A DNA stretch of 63,283 bases from Clostridia bacterium (GTDB lineage Bacteria > Bacillota > Clostridia > Oscillospirales > Acutalibacteraceae), in NCBI GenBank assembly GCA_017554405.1, contig JAFZIK010000017.1, forward strand, positions 1 to 63,283, written 5' to 3'. Of this stretch, positions 9,502 through 18,367 are shown one piece after another. Position numbers and translations under genes: made by a program. Positions within the stretch are counted from its first letter, which is position 1. Each line of letters starts with the position of its first letter. The notes under the pieces were generated by a model, which did no database searches, was not told where the DNA came from, and saw only the letters and a program-made list of their open reading frames with translations.

Positions 9502-10651
9502 AAACCCAATTCTTCTCCGCTTTAAGTTTGTTGACCGTTTTCAGCTGTTCGGCGTTGGATCTGTGATAATAAAAATTCATCTTGGCATCGGTGCAGAAAT
9601 AGGAATAATCAAAATTATCGGTGGGATTAAGCGCCGCGTCCACCGCGCTTTCACCCGGCGAGCAGTAAGGCCCTACCGGCAATCCTATGATTTTATAAGT
9701 ATTATAGTATTTATCACTGTAATCGCTGAATTCGCCAAACGGATATTTCCTTGTGGGCGAGGAGCCGAGAGATGAGGGGCCCTTGCCGCTTAAACGGTTA
9801 TGGAATACCGCCGAAACGTTCGCCATTTCGTCCGGCTTGCCGCCCGCTTCAAGTTCTATTACCGAAGCCAGGGTTACGATCTCGTGCAAAGAGTATCCGG
9901 ATTTTTCTATCTGCTCTTTATACGGAACCGCTATACGCTCGTTAAATTCACCGAGCATTCTATCTACCGCAAGGTGGGCGCATTCCTTTGAATCGTAGTA
10001 GTAAAAATTATATGTATCGGGGAAAAGATAACCCTCAAGGCGGTAGTAGACCTTATCCGCCGGGATATCCTTTATAAAATCGTAATCAAACACGCCCTCT
10101 TTTACTTCATAAAGGAAATCCTCTTTTGTGCAAACGCCCTTTTCCTCAAGGATCTTGGCTATATCGTCGATCCCCTTGCCCTCGGGTATCGTTACCTTGA
10201 CCTGCGGAACGGTCTCTATATTGCGCATAAGCTCCTTGGCGATCGCCGAGTAACCCATCTGATCGGTAAATACGTGTTCGCCCGATTTATAATACTTATC
10301 GTATCCCTTGTATTTTGAATAGATCCTGAAAAGCAGCGGAAGCTTTATAGTGCCGCTTTTTTGAAGGCTTGCGGCTATCTGCGCGGTCGAGGAGCCGCCG
10401 GCTATCGTAACGGTATACTCGCCCGATCTGCCGGGTCCGCCGCCGTAATAATCAAAAGCCGCGTATATAGCGCCTAAAGCCACCGCCAGCACGAGTAGCA
10501 GAGAAATCACCAGCACGGTTATGCGAACGCCTTTTTTCTTTTTCCTTTTTTGAGGCTTATTTTCAGCGACCTCTGTTTGTTTCTCTTCGGTGATAAAGTC
10601 ACCGTATTGCGCATTATTCTCCGGTTGTAAATTTAATTCTTTATTATCCAT
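9491..10651 (-). CDS. mltG: Endolytic murein transglycosylase MltG (YceG-like)
   Basis: 386 residues. MltG cuts nascent glycan strands near the membrane and sets their length. A charged cytoplasmic head (about 40 residues, Lys-rich) is followed by one membrane helix at about 43-68, then an external LysM-like and YceG domain. The catalytic glutamate lies in LASVIELEAGG, and the conserved NPTDNFDYSYFC segment is near the C-terminus. It begins 9 bases after the DJ-1-family gene and overlaps the U32 gene, so it belongs to the thyX operon. Length and topology fit the Firmicutes family. Confidence 0.93.
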   Translation of the reverse strand: MDNKELNLQPENNAQYGDFITEEKQTEVAENKPQKRKKKKGVRITVLVISLLLVLAVALGAIYAAFDYYGGGPGRSGEYTVTIAGGSSTAQIAASLQKSGTIKLPLLFRIYSKYKGYDKYYKSGEHVFTDQMGYSAIAKELMRNIETVPQVKVTIPEGKGIDDIAKILEEKGVCTKEDFLYEVKEGVFDYDFIKDIPADKVYYRLEGYLFPDTYNFYYYDSKECAHLAVDRMLGEFNERIAVPYKEQIEKSGYSLHEIVTLASVIELEAGGKPDEMANVSAVFHNRLSGKGPSSLGSSPTRKYPFGEFSDYSDKYYNTYKIIGLPVGPYCSPGESAVDAALNPTDNFDYSYFCTDAKMNFYYHRSNAEQLKTVNKLKAEKNWVYED

Positions 10652-10660
10652 TTATACCCC

Positions 10661-11206
10661 TCACTGCCGGTCATAAAGCATACCGGCTTTAAGCTTATCC
10701 GCCGTATCATTCCCGTAAAGGGCGGCAAGAAGCAGAAAACCGAACTGAAACGCGGCGCCCGCGCCGCAGGCGGTTATTATATTGCCGTCCTTTACCGCCG
10801 GTCCCTCGCAGAGCGCGGCACCCGATAGCGCCTGTTCAAATCCCGGGAAACAGGTTGCTCTTTTGCCTTTTAAAAGTCCTTTTTCGCCGAGAATGGACGG
10901 CGCGGCGCATATCGCGCCTATAATAATACCGTTATCAGCGGCAAAATCTATTAAGCTGTTTACGGTATTGCTTTTTTTAAGATTGAGCGTGCCCGGCATA
11001 CCGCCCGGCAACACTATCGCTTTTATATTATCGGGCGATACCTCTTCTTCGGTAATATCGCAAACGACCGGTATTTTATGCGAACCGCAAACGGTCTTTG
11101 AACCGATACCGACCGTTTTGACCTCTACACCGCCGCGGCGTAGGATATCCACCGGCACCAGCGCCTCGGTCTCCTCAAAGCCATCGGCTAAAAAAACGTA
11201 TACCAT
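10661..11206 (-). CDS. DJ-1/PfpI family protein
   Basis: 181 residues. The protein has the flavodoxin-like DJ-1 fold signature: acidic FEETEALVP near residue 10 (the Glu that activates the cysteine) and the nucleophile elbow GAICAAPSIL near residue 100. Family members act as glyoxalases/deglycases, chaperones or stress proteins; the exact substrate cannot be read from sequence. It matches the ThiJ/YajL length (about 180-190). It sits 4 bases behind tmk and 9 bases before mltG in the same operon, which gives no functional hint. Confidence 0.88.
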   Translation of the reverse strand: MVYVFLADGFEETEALVPVDILRRGGVEVKTVGIGSKTVCGSHKIPVVCDITEEEVSPDNIKAIVLPGGMPGTLNLKKSNTVNSLIDFAADNGIIIGAICAAPSILGEKGLLKGKRATCFPGFEQALSGAALCEGPAVKDGNIITACGAGAAFQFGFLLLAALYGNDTADKLKAGMLYDRQ

Positions 11207-11210
11207 ACTT

Positions 11211-11876
11211 TCACCTCAAAATTTCCGCAACAAGAGAGAAAAGCTCATCCGAGATATCCTCCGGTGACCGCGGCTCATTTCCCGCGGCGCAGCAAACGGT
11301 TTTATAACCAGAATAGTCCGCAACGAATTTTGCGGCGCTGCGGCAACGGTTTAAGTATTCTATATCCCGTTCGTGGATATCCTTGCCGCCCTCATCGCCG
11401 TGATACCTGCCGGATAAAAGCTTTTGCGATACCTCTACCGGCATATCGAGAAATATTACAAGATCGGGCTTCGGTATCCCCACCTTTTCATACTCGATAT
11501 CGTAAAGCCAGTCAAGGAACGGGCGCCACTCGCTTTCTTTAAGCTTGGACGCCTGATGAATGGCGTTTGAAGTTGTATATCTGCCGGCGATTATCGCCCT
11601 GCCCGAATCATAGTCGTTGCCCCATTTGGTTTTAAAGGAGGCATACCTGTCCACACAGTAGAAAAGCGAGGCGGCGTAGGGGTTAACGTCGGACGGTTTA
11701 TCGCCGAATTTGCCCGAAAGATACATTTTTACAAGGGCGCTCGAATCGCTTTCGTAATCGGGAAAAGATATCGCGGTTATGGGGAATCCGGCTTCCGTAA
11801 GGCGGACTTTGAGCATTTCAAGCTGGGTGGATTTCCCGCTTCCGTCAAGCCCCTCAATAACTATAAGCTTACCCAT
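11211..11876 (-). CDS. tmk: Thymidylate kinase
   Basis: 221 residues, phosphorylates dTMP to dTDP. Walker A is [11 protein letters not shown] at residues 8-18, with the following dTMP-binding region and an Arg-containing AGRYTTSN. The gene overlaps the 3' end of thyX by 8 bases, so the two successive steps of dTTP synthesis are translationally coupled. The lid region reads [17 protein letters not shown]. The length is a little above the typical 205-215. Confidence 0.94.
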   Translation of the reverse strand: MGKLIVIEGLDGSGKSTQLEMLKVRLTEAGFPITAISFPDYESDSSALVKMYLSGKFGDKPSDVNPYAASLFYCVDRYASFKTKWGNDYDSGRAIIAGRYTTSNAIHQASKLKESEWRPFLDWLYDIEYEKVGIPKPDLVIFLDMPVEVSQKLLSGRYHGDEGGKDIHERDIEYLNRCRSAAKFVADYSGYKTVCCAAGNEPRSPEDISDELFSLVAEILR

Positions 11877-12642
11877 TCTTTTTCAGTTCCTCGTAACGCT
11901 TTTTGACCTCGGCTATCCTGCCGCAGGTCATCTTTCCTTCGGGGCAGAATCCCGCAACGCAGGACGGACCCGCCATCCTGAACAGGTTAGGGGCTACCGA
12001 ACAAACGAGCTTTAACATCTGATCGGCTACCTCGTGTATCTCCCACTGAGCGCGGTTGCAGCAGCGGTGGTGGAAGAAGTTCATAAGCGACCTGGCGTTC
12101 ATAGTTACCACCATTTTGGTCTCGCAGGCGTTGGGAAGCACGAAGCGCGCATCCTCGATAGCCTTTTTGGAGGCGAGGCGCTCGGCGGTCTTTTCATCCT
12201 TGCCCTCTGCCATAAAGGTCTTTTTATGCTTTTCGGTAAGCACCTCGGCTATTTTATCGTATGCATCCTGAGCGGCGCGCATCGATTCGTTATAGATCTT
12301 TAATACGTCCTCTTCGGCGGCTACCTCGGGCGGGGTAACGAACTCAAACTCGCCCTCCTTTACGTAGCGCTGGCTCTTTACCGAGAACGAAGCGATACGG
12401 TGGCGGGTTATCTGCGCTAAAAGCGAACGGGATACGCCCTCGATACCGAAGGTAAAGGAAGCGTGCTCAATAGGACTTTCGTGGCCAAGCCCCGAGAGCA
12501 TATTTACAAACGACTCTACCTTTTCATCGGTAAGACCCTCACGCAGGTCTTCTATAGTAGAGGGGCTGTAACAGAGTTTTGCCGCGCAGGCAATAGTCCT
12601 TTCAGGGTCCGGTGTATAGGCAAGAAGCGTAACTTTAGCCAT
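11869..12642 (-). CDS. thyX: Flavin-dependent thymidylate synthase ThyX
   Basis: 257 residues. ThyX methylates dUMP to dTMP with methylene-tetrahydrofolate and FADH2. The ThyX motif RHR(x7)S is visible as [11 protein letters not shown], followed by QRY. The start at 12642 is chosen for GGAGG 7-8 bases upstream; an ATG six residues earlier lacks spacing. It is the first gene of the five-gene unit thyX-tmk-DJ-1-mltG-U32, driven by the promoter at 12676-12704. No thyA is seen in the window. Confidence 0.95.
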   Translation of the reverse strand: MAKVTLLAYTPDPERTIACAAKLCYSPSTIEDLREGLTDEKVESFVNMLSGLGHESPIEHASFTFGIEGVSRSLLAQITRHRIASFSVKSQRYVKEGEFEFVTPPEVAAEEDVLKIYNESMRAAQDAYDKIAEVLTEKHKKTFMAEGKDEKTAERLASKKAIEDARFVLPNACETKMVVTMNARSLMNFFHHRCCNRAQWEIHEVADQMLKLVCSVAPNLFRMAGPSCVAGFCPEGKMTCGRIAEVKKRYEELKKNG

Positions 12643-12675
12643 AGTTTTTCCTCCAAACATACTTTTTCGTATATC

Positions 12676-12704
12676 ATTATAACAGAAAAGCCGCCCGTTG
12701 GCAA
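12676..12704 (-). promoter_or_regulatory. Promoter of the thyX operon
   Basis: Minus-strand TTGCCA (12704-12699), 17-bp spacer, perfect TATAAT (12681-12676), with the start codon of thyX about 35 bases downstream. Confidence 0.75.
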
Positions 12705-12817
12705 TTTATTTTATATATAAAATAAACTTTTATCGAAAATTTTACAAAAAAGTCTTTTTTTGGGAGCGAAAGTGTGATACAATAATAAAAAATTTAACCG
12801 TTTCGGGGGGCTTTATT

Positions 12818-13951
12818 ATGTCTAACGTTGATTTCAAGCATACGCCTTACGGTGACCTTGCCATCGTAAGCATGAAGGGATGCGATGATATCGCCGCAAA
12901 GGTGGATTATTACCTTAAACAGTGGCGCGATATCCCGGAGGATGAGACTTTTATTGTAAAGCCGAACTGTCCGAGGTTCGGCACCGGTGAGGCAAAGGCG
13001 GTCCTCAATCACACCGCCCGCGGGCTGGATGCTTTTATAATCTGCGATTGCTTCAATTACAGCGTTACGTATAAGATGTATGGACAAACCGTTCCGATGA
13101 GCCCGGACGACCATTTTCAGGACCTTAAGCGCGTTATCGCGGCTTTCGGCGGAAAAGCGAGAAGAATAACGGTAATAATGCCCATGCTTTACGAGGGCAG
13201 ACAGCACAGAAGAACTTCCCGCGAATCAATGGACTGCGCCATGGCTTTGCAGGAGCTGGTGGCAATGGGTGTTAAAAACATCATAACCTTTGACGCCCAC
13301 GACCCGCGCGTTAACAACGCTATCCCCCTTGACGGTTTCGATAACGTTCAGGCGGCATATCAGATGATAAAGGCACTATTAAAGGTCGTTCCGGATATGA
13401 AGCTTGATAAAGACCATACCATGATAGTTTCCCCCGATGAAGGCGGTATGGGGCGCTGCATCTACTATTCCTCGGTTTTAGGGCTTGAGCTCGGTATGTT
13501 CTATAAGCGCAGGAATTATTCCGTTGTTGTAAACGGCAGAAACCCCATTGAAGCCCACGAGTTTTTAGGCAGCGATATTAGAGGCAAGGATCTAATACTT
13601 GTTGACGATATGATATCTTCCGGCGATTCAATGCTCGACATAGCCGCCAAGCTCAAGGATATGGGCGCGGGCAGAATATTCATCTTCTCCACCTTCGGGC
13701 TTTTTGTTGAAGGCCTCGAAAAATTTGACGACTATTACAAACGCGGCATAATAACCAAGATATTCACCACCAACCTTATCTATCAGACCCCCGAGCTTTT
13801 ATCGCGCGATTGGTATTGCAGCGTTAATATGGCAAAATACATAGCGCTTTTGGTAGATACGCTCAACAACGATAATTCGATAAGCAAACTGCTTGACCCG
13901 GTGGACAGGATCAAGAACGTTGTTGCAAAATACAACGCCGAAAAAGCATAA
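12818..13951 (+). CDS. prs: Ribose-phosphate pyrophosphokinase (PRPP synthetase), long clostridial form
   Basis: 377 residues. It makes PRPP from ribose-5-phosphate and ATP. The type I phosphoribosyl motif DLILVDDMISSGDSM and the TFDAHDPRV segment (equivalent to the FDxHxxQ catalytic/metal loop) are visible. It is about 60 residues longer than the classical 315-residue enzyme and divergent in sequence, a variant seen in several Clostridia. The start at 12818 follows CGGGGGG and gives the N-terminus MSNVDFKHT; a 40-residue upstream extension of the frame has no ribosome site. A single-gene unit, closed by the terminator at 13965. Confidence 0.88.
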   Translation: MSNVDFKHTPYGDLAIVSMKGCDDIAAKVDYYLKQWRDIPEDETFIVKPNCPRFGTGEAKAVLNHTARGLDAFIICDCFNYSVTYKMYGQTVPMSPDDHFQDLKRVIAAFGGKARRITVIMPMLYEGRQHRRTSRESMDCAMALQELVAMGVKNIITFDAHDPRVNNAIPLDGFDNVQAAYQMIKALLKVVPDMKLDKDHTMIVSPDEGGMGRCIYYSSVLGLELGMFYKRRNYSVVVNGRNPIEAHEFLGSDIRGKDLILVDDMISSGDSMLDIAAKLKDMGAGRIFIFSTFGLFVEGLEKFDDYYKRGIITKIFTTNLIYQTPELLSRDWYCSVNMAKYIALLVDTLNNDNSISKLLDPVDRIKNVVAKYNAEKA

Positions 13952-13964
13952 ATAACAAAAACAT

Positions 13965-13997
13965 ACCGGCGAAGGATCTTTCCTTCGCCGGTTTTTT
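13965..13997 (+). terminator. Terminator of prs
   Basis: A 12-bp stem (13965-13976 with 13981-13992), 4-nt loop, then a T run to 13997. Confidence 0.9.
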
Positions 13998-14039
13998 AAT
14001 ATATCGGGTTTTTTCGGTAAAAATATCAGCGGTGATAAA

Positions 14040-14864
14040 ATGAACGCACGGACCGATCTTATAAGCGAAGAAAACCTTGCCGGGAACAGTAAGATAAAAA
14101 CCGAAAAAAGCTGTGCGGAAGGCGTTTACACCGAGATCACGGAAATAAACGATGAGAACGCGGCAAAAGCTTTTAAAAAGCCCTGCGGAAAATACTGCAC
14201 GATAAGGTTCGACCGGCTTGACACCCTACCCGATACAACGCCTCTTCAAAGCGCCCTTATATCGGCGCTTAAAAAGCTTACGGGCGGCATTGACGATAAC
14301 GCCCTTATAGTGGGGCTCGGCAACGCCGATATCACGCCCGACGCGTTGGGACCGCTTAGCGCCGGCTCGGTGATCGCAACAAGGCACATCTCACGCGAGC
14401 TTAAAAAAACGCTCGGTATTGAGGGGCTTCATAAGGTATCCTGCCTTGTGCCGGGGGTCTTAGGCAAAACCGGGATAGAGGCGGTGGATATCATAAAGGC
14501 GGCGGTAGAAAAGATACGTCCGGATATCGTTATCGCCATTGACGCGCTCGCGGCAAGAACGCCCGAAAACCTTTGCCGGACGATCCAGCTTACCGATAGC
14601 GGCATAGCACCGGGGTCGGGCGTTAAAAACGAGCGCAGGGCGCTAAACAGAGATAACCTCGGCGTGCCGGTAATAGCGCTCGGCATACCGACCGTTATCG
14701 ACGCCGAGTGCTTTTTGGCAGGACAAAAGAGCACGGAAAATATGATGGTAACGCCAAAAGAGATAGACCTGCTTATATCGAGATCCGCCGCCGTTATCGC
14801 CCGCGCCGTAAATATGTTTTTTCAGCCCTCGCTCGATGAAGCGACCATAGAAAGTCTTTCATAA
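14040..14864 (+). CDS. gpr: Germination protease GPR (spore protease)
   Basis: 274 residues. GPR is an atypical aspartic protease that degrades small acid-soluble spore proteins during germination. The N-terminus MNARTDLISEE matches the conserved propeptide junction (R-TDLA-EA type), followed by VGLGNADITPDALGP with the catalytic-region aspartates and IDALAARTPENLCRTIQ. ATG at 14040 follows GGTGATAAA. The length is below the 370-residue Bacillus enzyme, as usual in Clostridia. It is followed closely by spoIIP, the conserved order in spore-formers, and is direct evidence for sporulation. Confidence 0.94.
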   Translation: MNARTDLISEENLAGNSKIKTEKSCAEGVYTEITEINDENAAKAFKKPCGKYCTIRFDRLDTLPDTTPLQSALISALKKLTGGIDDNALIVGLGNADITPDALGPLSAGSVIATRHISRELKKTLGIEGLHKVSCLVPGVLGKTGIEAVDIIKAAVEKIRPDIVIAIDALAARTPENLCRTIQLTDSGIAPGSGVKNERRALNRDNLGVPVIALGIPTVIDAECFLAGQKSTENMMVTPKEIDLLISRSAAVIARAVNMFFQPSLDEATIESLS

Positions 14865-14911
14865 GAACAATAAAACCTTCATATAATTATTTAGTTATAC
14901 GGAGGTCTATT

Positions 14912-15940
14912 ATGAATAATACGCCTTATGTTTTAAGAGTGACCGCGGCGTTCTTTGCCGTTATTATCTTTTTTATTTACGGCGTTTTTGCGCTGTTTAA
15001 CAATAGCGAACCTAAAATGCGAAGCGAGCCGGATTACGTAAATATATTCGGAGGTTTCGAGCTTACCGAAGCAGCGCAAGCATCCGCCTCCGGCTCCGGC
15101 GCTGCCGTAACATTGCCTGCCGGAAGCGGCGCTATGCCGACCGGCTCTACAGGCACGGTGCTCGGCAAGATAGTAAAGCGCACGATCCCTTCAAACGGCG
15201 GCAATTTAAGCGGCGGCGGCGTTCACATAAGCAACAGCACTGACCTTAACGTTGATATAAACGAATTATTATCTTCAAAACTCGGATTCATTATTGAAAA
15301 AGGCGGCTCGCCGCAGGTGCTTATAGTTCACACCCACGCCACCGAGACCTTTTTAAACGAGGACCGCGATTATTACACCTCGGGCGATCGAACGAGGACC
15401 ACCGATAATTCCTATAACGTAACGGCGCTTGGGGCGATAATTGCCGAAAAGCTCAATAACGCGGGTATAAACACTCTGCACGATAAGACCCAACACGATT
15501 ATCCCGAATACAACGGAAGCTATTCCCGCGCCGCAAAAACCATAACGGCTCATCTTAAAAAATACCCGAGCATTAAAGTTGTGATAGATATTCACAGAGA
15601 TTCCGTTCAGACCGATACCACAAAAACTAAACTTGTTGCGGACGTAGGCGGCAAAAATGCGGCGCAGATAATGCTTGTTATGGGCTCGCAGAGCGGAAAC
15701 GTTAAAAACTTTCCGAACTGGAAGGAAAACCTTAAGCTTGCGTTGCGGCTTCAAAAAAACATCGAGGAAACGTATCCCTCGCTCGCGCGACCGCTTAGTC
15801 TTATGTCTCGCAGTTATAACGAGCCGCTTACCACCGGATCGATGCTTATAGAAGTGGGCACCGAAGCAAACTCCTTTGCAGAGGCTGTCTATTCGGCGGA
15901 GCTTCTCGCGAACTCGCTTATCAAAACACTTGGAAGTTGA
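14912..15940 (+). CDS. spoIIP: Stage II sporulation protein P (peptidoglycan amidase/endopeptidase)
   Basis: 342 residues. SpoIIP degrades septal peptidoglycan with SpoIID and SpoIIM during engulfment. One membrane helix lies at about 8-29, then a Ser/Gly/Ala-rich linker (residues about 53-105), then the amidase domain. The zinc/catalytic residues appear in VHTHATETF, the later VIDIHRDS and the C-terminal LIEVGTEANS. GGAGG precedes ATG. A CATATAAT sequence at 14880-14887 could be a sigma-E -10, consistent with known regulation of the gene, but the -35 is unclear. Confidence 0.93.
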   Translation: MNNTPYVLRVTAAFFAVIIFFIYGVFALFNNSEPKMRSEPDYVNIFGGFELTEAAQASASGSGAAVTLPAGSGAMPTGSTGTVLGKIVKRTIPSNGGNLSGGGVHISNSTDLNVDINELLSSKLGFIIEKGGSPQVLIVHTHATETFLNEDRDYYTSGDRTRTTDNSYNVTALGAIIAEKLNNAGINTLHDKTQHDYPEYNGSYSRAAKTITAHLKKYPSIKVVIDIHRDSVQTDTTKTKLVADVGGKNAAQIMLVMGSQSGNVKNFPNWKENLKLALRLQKNIEETYPSLARPLSLMSRSYNEPLTTGSMLIEVGTEANSFAEAVYSAELLANSLIKTLGS

Positions 15941-15945
15941 TTTTT

Positions 15946-16137
15946 TTGAAATTAAAGCAAAAGGCATATTATTTTTTTATATCGTTTATAATCACCTCCT
16001 GCGTTATTTACGGATGTTTCGGCGTATGCGCCGCTTATGAGAGCATTTCCGCCGTATCCGGCGGGCATAAAAAAGCCGTTGAAATAAAAAAAGACGGGAT
16101 CCGCATACTTGATTTTGAATTCCGTATAAAACAATAA
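15946..16137 (+). CDS. Small predicted membrane protein behind spoIIP
   Basis: 63 residues if started at the TTG at 15946, which has GGAAG about 9 bases upstream inside the end of spoIIP; TTG at 15937 is an alternative without spacing. One hydrophobic helix (about residues 7-28, with three Cys and several Phe/Tyr) is followed by a short basic tail. I recognise no family. Tight coupling to spoIIP suggests a sporulation-stage membrane peptide, but this is inference. It could also be a chance frame: no other strong coding evidence exists. Confidence 0.45.
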   Translation: MKLKQKAYYFFISFIITSCVIYGCFGVCAAYESISAVSGGHKKAVEIKKDGIRILDFEFRIKQ

Positions 16138-16161
16138 ACGCGCACCGCGGTGCGCGTTTAT
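16134..16161. terminator. Perfect 28-bp palindrome between convergent genes
   Basis: Bases 16134-16147 are the exact inverse of 16148-16161. It lies between two convergent genes and includes the stop codon of the minus-strand membrane protein gene. As RNA it would form a GC-rich hairpin on either strand. The flanking T runs are short, so it is a weak intrinsic terminator at best. Confidence 0.5.
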
Positions 16162-16673
16162 CTGTTAAGTATGGAGGATACCGTTTTATGCAATCTAACG
16201 TAATAAAGCGCGGCAACCCTTGAAACCGCGATATCGTAAAGCACGAACGCGATATTGCCGGTCACCCATACCGCCGCAAGCAAAAGCACGGGCTCAACCG
16301 TTATTCCCAAAACGAATATTTCGGTAAGGTAGCAGGCAAGCGCGGCGGCATTGAAAATAAGTAATTTTAAAAACCATTTCAAAAAACCGTTTTTGATCTT
16401 TTCAAGCGCCGGCTTTAAAACCGGATAATAACCGAAAAGCGCCAGATAAAGCACCCATGACGATTTATCGGCGATAAAAAACGATAGTATCGCGGAAGCG
16501 ATATAAGCGGCCAAAGCCGGAAGCGCGCCCGCCTCGGCAAAGGCGACTATCATAAAAAGTCCCGCTATCGCAGGCGCCGCAAATGTGGCGTTCGGTATAA
16601 GACTTGCCGCCATAGTGGCGGTCGCCAGCGCCGCAACTATACCGCAGAAAGAAACTTTAACACTGTTTTTCAT
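16158..16673 (-). CDS. Predicted membrane protein, about five helices
   Basis: 171 residues with hydrophobic stretches at about 8-25, 33-52, 55-80, 100-120 and 125-150. The pattern and size resemble small integral membrane proteins of the ECF-S/DUF2232 kind, but no diagnostic motif is visible and I do not assign a family. It starts 1 base after the stop of the J-domain gene and is the last of three coupled genes, so it probably works with, or is quality-controlled by, the J-domain protein. Confidence 0.7.
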   Translation of the reverse strand: MKNSVKVSFCGIVAALATATMAASLIPNATFAAPAIAGLFMIVAFAEAGALPALAAYIASAILSFFIADKSSWVLYLALFGYYPVLKPALEKIKNGFLKWFLKLLIFNAAALACYLTEIFVLGITVEPVLLLAAVWVTGNIAFVLYDIAVSRVAALYYVRLHKTVSSILNR

Positions 16674-16674
16674 A

Positions 16675-17280
16675 TCAGCAACAGCTTATAAGGTCGCCGC
16701 CCATGCACTCGCAGCAGCAATCGGCGCAGATAAGGCCCTGGCAAACGTCGCAGGGGGTGCATTCGCCGCCACCGCCGTAACTGCCGTAAGGATTGCTGTT
16801 TACCCTGCCGGATTGGCGCCTTGCGTGATTTACCGCCGACTGATATTCCGCGTTGCCGGGTTCCATCTGCGAGGCGCGCATAAAGCTTGTAAACGCCTCG
16901 TCAAACCAGCCGCGGCGGTATAAAACGGTTCCGTTTAAAAAATACCACTCGGCGTTTCTGCCCGAAGGCGGAACGCCGTCCAGCAGTTCCTGCGCCTGTT
17001 CAAGGCGACCGGAGTTTATAAGGCTGCGAACCTCAGGAAAGGATGAAGGGGCGTTCGGATCATAGCTGCCGCCCTTTGAGCCGGAACCGCCGCGGCGGCT
17101 GTTCATAATGCTATCGTATGCCTCGTTTATTTCCTTCATTTTATCCGCCGCCAGGTCGGAAAGCGGATTATCCGCATAGTTATCGGGATGATATTTGCGC
17201 GCAAGTTCCTTATACGCGCGCTTGATTTCATCATCCGTGGCATTCCGCGAAACACCTAAAACAACGTAGGGATCGTTCAT
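16675..17280 (-). CDS. J-domain (DnaJ-like) protein with TPR-like repeats and Cys-rich tail
   Basis: 201 residues. Residues 3-63 are a J domain ([20 protein letters not shown], then ARKYHPDNY with the HPD triad) that should stimulate an Hsp70 ATPase. The middle (about 90-150) is helical and TPR-like ([32 protein letters not shown]). The last 28 residues hold ten cysteines, including a CCC run and a terminal CC, suggesting metal binding or lipid attachment. It lacks the Gly/Phe and CxxCxGxG regions of true DnaJ. ATGA overlap with the upstream DUF5685 gene implies co-translation. Confidence 0.85.
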   Translation of the reverse strand: MNDPYVVLGVSRNATDDEIKRAYKELARKYHPDNYADNPLSDLAADKMKEINEAYDSIMNSRRGGSGSKGGSYDPNAPSSFPEVRSLINSGRLEQAQELLDGVPPSGRNAEWYFLNGTVLYRRGWFDEAFTSFMRASQMEPGNAEYQSAVNHARRQSGRVNSNPYGSYGGGGECTPCDVCQGLICADCCCECMGGDLISCC

Positions 17281-18104
17281 TTATTTAACTCCTTTTTAAA
17301 TGTATCCTCAAGTCCCGAATATATTATATTTCCGAGTATCGGCTTATGCTTTTTGATATTGAGCAGCTCAAACGCCTTAGCCGCTTCGTTTATAGACGTA
17401 TAAAGCTGACCGGTTACGTATTCTTTTAAATCGCCCGGGACGTAGTTTAAAACGTTATACGAGGCGTTTTTTTTATCGCGCTCAAAATCGCACGCCGCGT
17501 CAAGCAGATATATATAACGCCCCAGGCAGTAACCGAGGCGGTCAAGCGCCCGTTTTTGCCCCTCATCCCCGCTTAAAAGCGAAAGGATATCCGCCATAAC
17601 GCGCGCCGAAGGTTCTGCCGCTTTATCAACGCTTTGGCAGTTTTCCGCCTCAACGGCGTTTTGGCTTTTTATATATTCAGCCACGGCGGTCTCGATATCA
17701 GGGTATGCCGCCGCCGCTTTTTTATGCGCCCGCGAAAAGAGCGGTTTTATTATGAGTGAACCGAGTTTTTTTAAGCCCTTTTCATCCTTAATATCATCGT
17801 TTATCTTATAATAAAGCATTATCATCGCCGCCGAAGCCGAAAGGTCGAGCTCGCCGCCGTTCTGTAAATAATTGCATTTTTTGGCGGGGTTAAAGGCGCA
17901 CCTGCCCGGTTTAAAGACGGTGCAGCTCTCTTTAAGCGACATATGGAGAAGCGCAAGGAAGGTAAAATCGTAACTGAGCGTCAGGCGGGAAAGCAGACCG
18001 TAGCTTTTGCCGAGGCGCCGGCAAAGCGAACAGTATATGCCGCGGTATATCTCATAATCCCGCATTTTAAGCTCCGCCTTGTTTGCGCGGATATATCCGA
18101 ACAC
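17277..18104 (-). CDS. DUF5685 family protein
   Basis: 275 residues when begun at the GTG at 18104, which follows GGGAGGGG by 6 bases and gives the family-typical N-terminus (M)[17 protein letters not shown]; an ATG 15 residues upstream gives an atypical leader. Conserved cysteines occur in YCSLCRRLG and [12 protein letters not shown]. Mostly helical, with a later [19 protein letters not shown] segment. Function unknown in the family. It is the first gene of the DUF5685/J-domain/membrane-protein unit, a pairing I recall as recurrent in Clostridia. Confidence 0.8.
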   Translation of the reverse strand: MFGYIRANKAELKMRDYEIYRGIYCSLCRRLGKSYGLLSRLTLSYDFTFLALLHMSLKESCTVFKPGRCAFNPAKKCNYLQNGGELDLSASAAMIMLYYKINDDIKDEKGLKKLGSLIIKPLFSRAHKKAAAAYPDIETAVAEYIKSQNAVEAENCQSVDKAAEPSARVMADILSLLSGDEGQKRALDRLGYCLGRYIYLLDAACDFERDKKNASYNVLNYVPGDLKEYVTGQLYTSINEAAKAFELLNIKKHKPILGNIIYSGLEDTFKKELNK

Positions 18105-18183
18105 GCCGTTCCCCTCCCTTTTAAGTGATTTTAATACATAAGGGCGCAAAAATGGTGAATAATGTGTAAATATTCAGATGGCG

Positions 18184-18291
18184 GACGTCAGATGTCAGAC
18201 GTCAGATACAAGGTGCGCCGAAGGCGCGGCATAATAACGCGGCAGGCAAATGCCTGCCGCACGTTGTATCTAACATCTGTTGTCTAACGTC
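18184..18291. repeat. Imperfect long inverted repeat with nested hairpins
   Basis: Arms 18184-18211 and 18264-18291 match at 22 of 28 positions when inverted. Between them are two further hairpins, a GCGCC/GGCGC stem around 18215-18228 and a perfect 10-bp stem with 2-nt loop at 18239-18260. The left arm itself repeats GACGTCAGA-like words. The layout is that of a non-coding palindromic element (MITE or BIME type). It fills most of the intergenic space behind uvrA. Confidence 0.7.
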
Positions 18292-18296
18292 TAAAA

Positions 18297-18326
18297 CGGG
18301 ACGTCGGCAAGCGCCGTCCCCCTACA
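18297..18326. repeat. REP-like palindrome, diverged relative of the copies inside the RAYT gene
   Basis: It begins CGGGACG and ends CGTCCCCCTACA, the same termini as the two 27-nt copies at 21409-21435 and 21540-21566, but with a different interior (a GGC/GCC-containing loop). A half-element GTAGGGGCGG follows at 18350-18359. These are consistent with substrates of a RAYT-type tyrosine transposase. Confidence 0.6.
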
Positions 18327-18367
18327 GGGTCAATCTGAATTGATATGCCGTAGGGGCGGAATGTTTA

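Noticed and set aside
12750..12783. A standard promoter for prs
   Set aside because: TGATACAAT is a fair extended -10 but no acceptable -35 stands at 16-18 bp, so I did not list it as a feature.
14880..14887. Sigma-E -10 before spoIIP
   Set aside because: CATATAAT fits the -10, but no convincing -35 could be placed, so it is only mentioned in the spoIIP entry.
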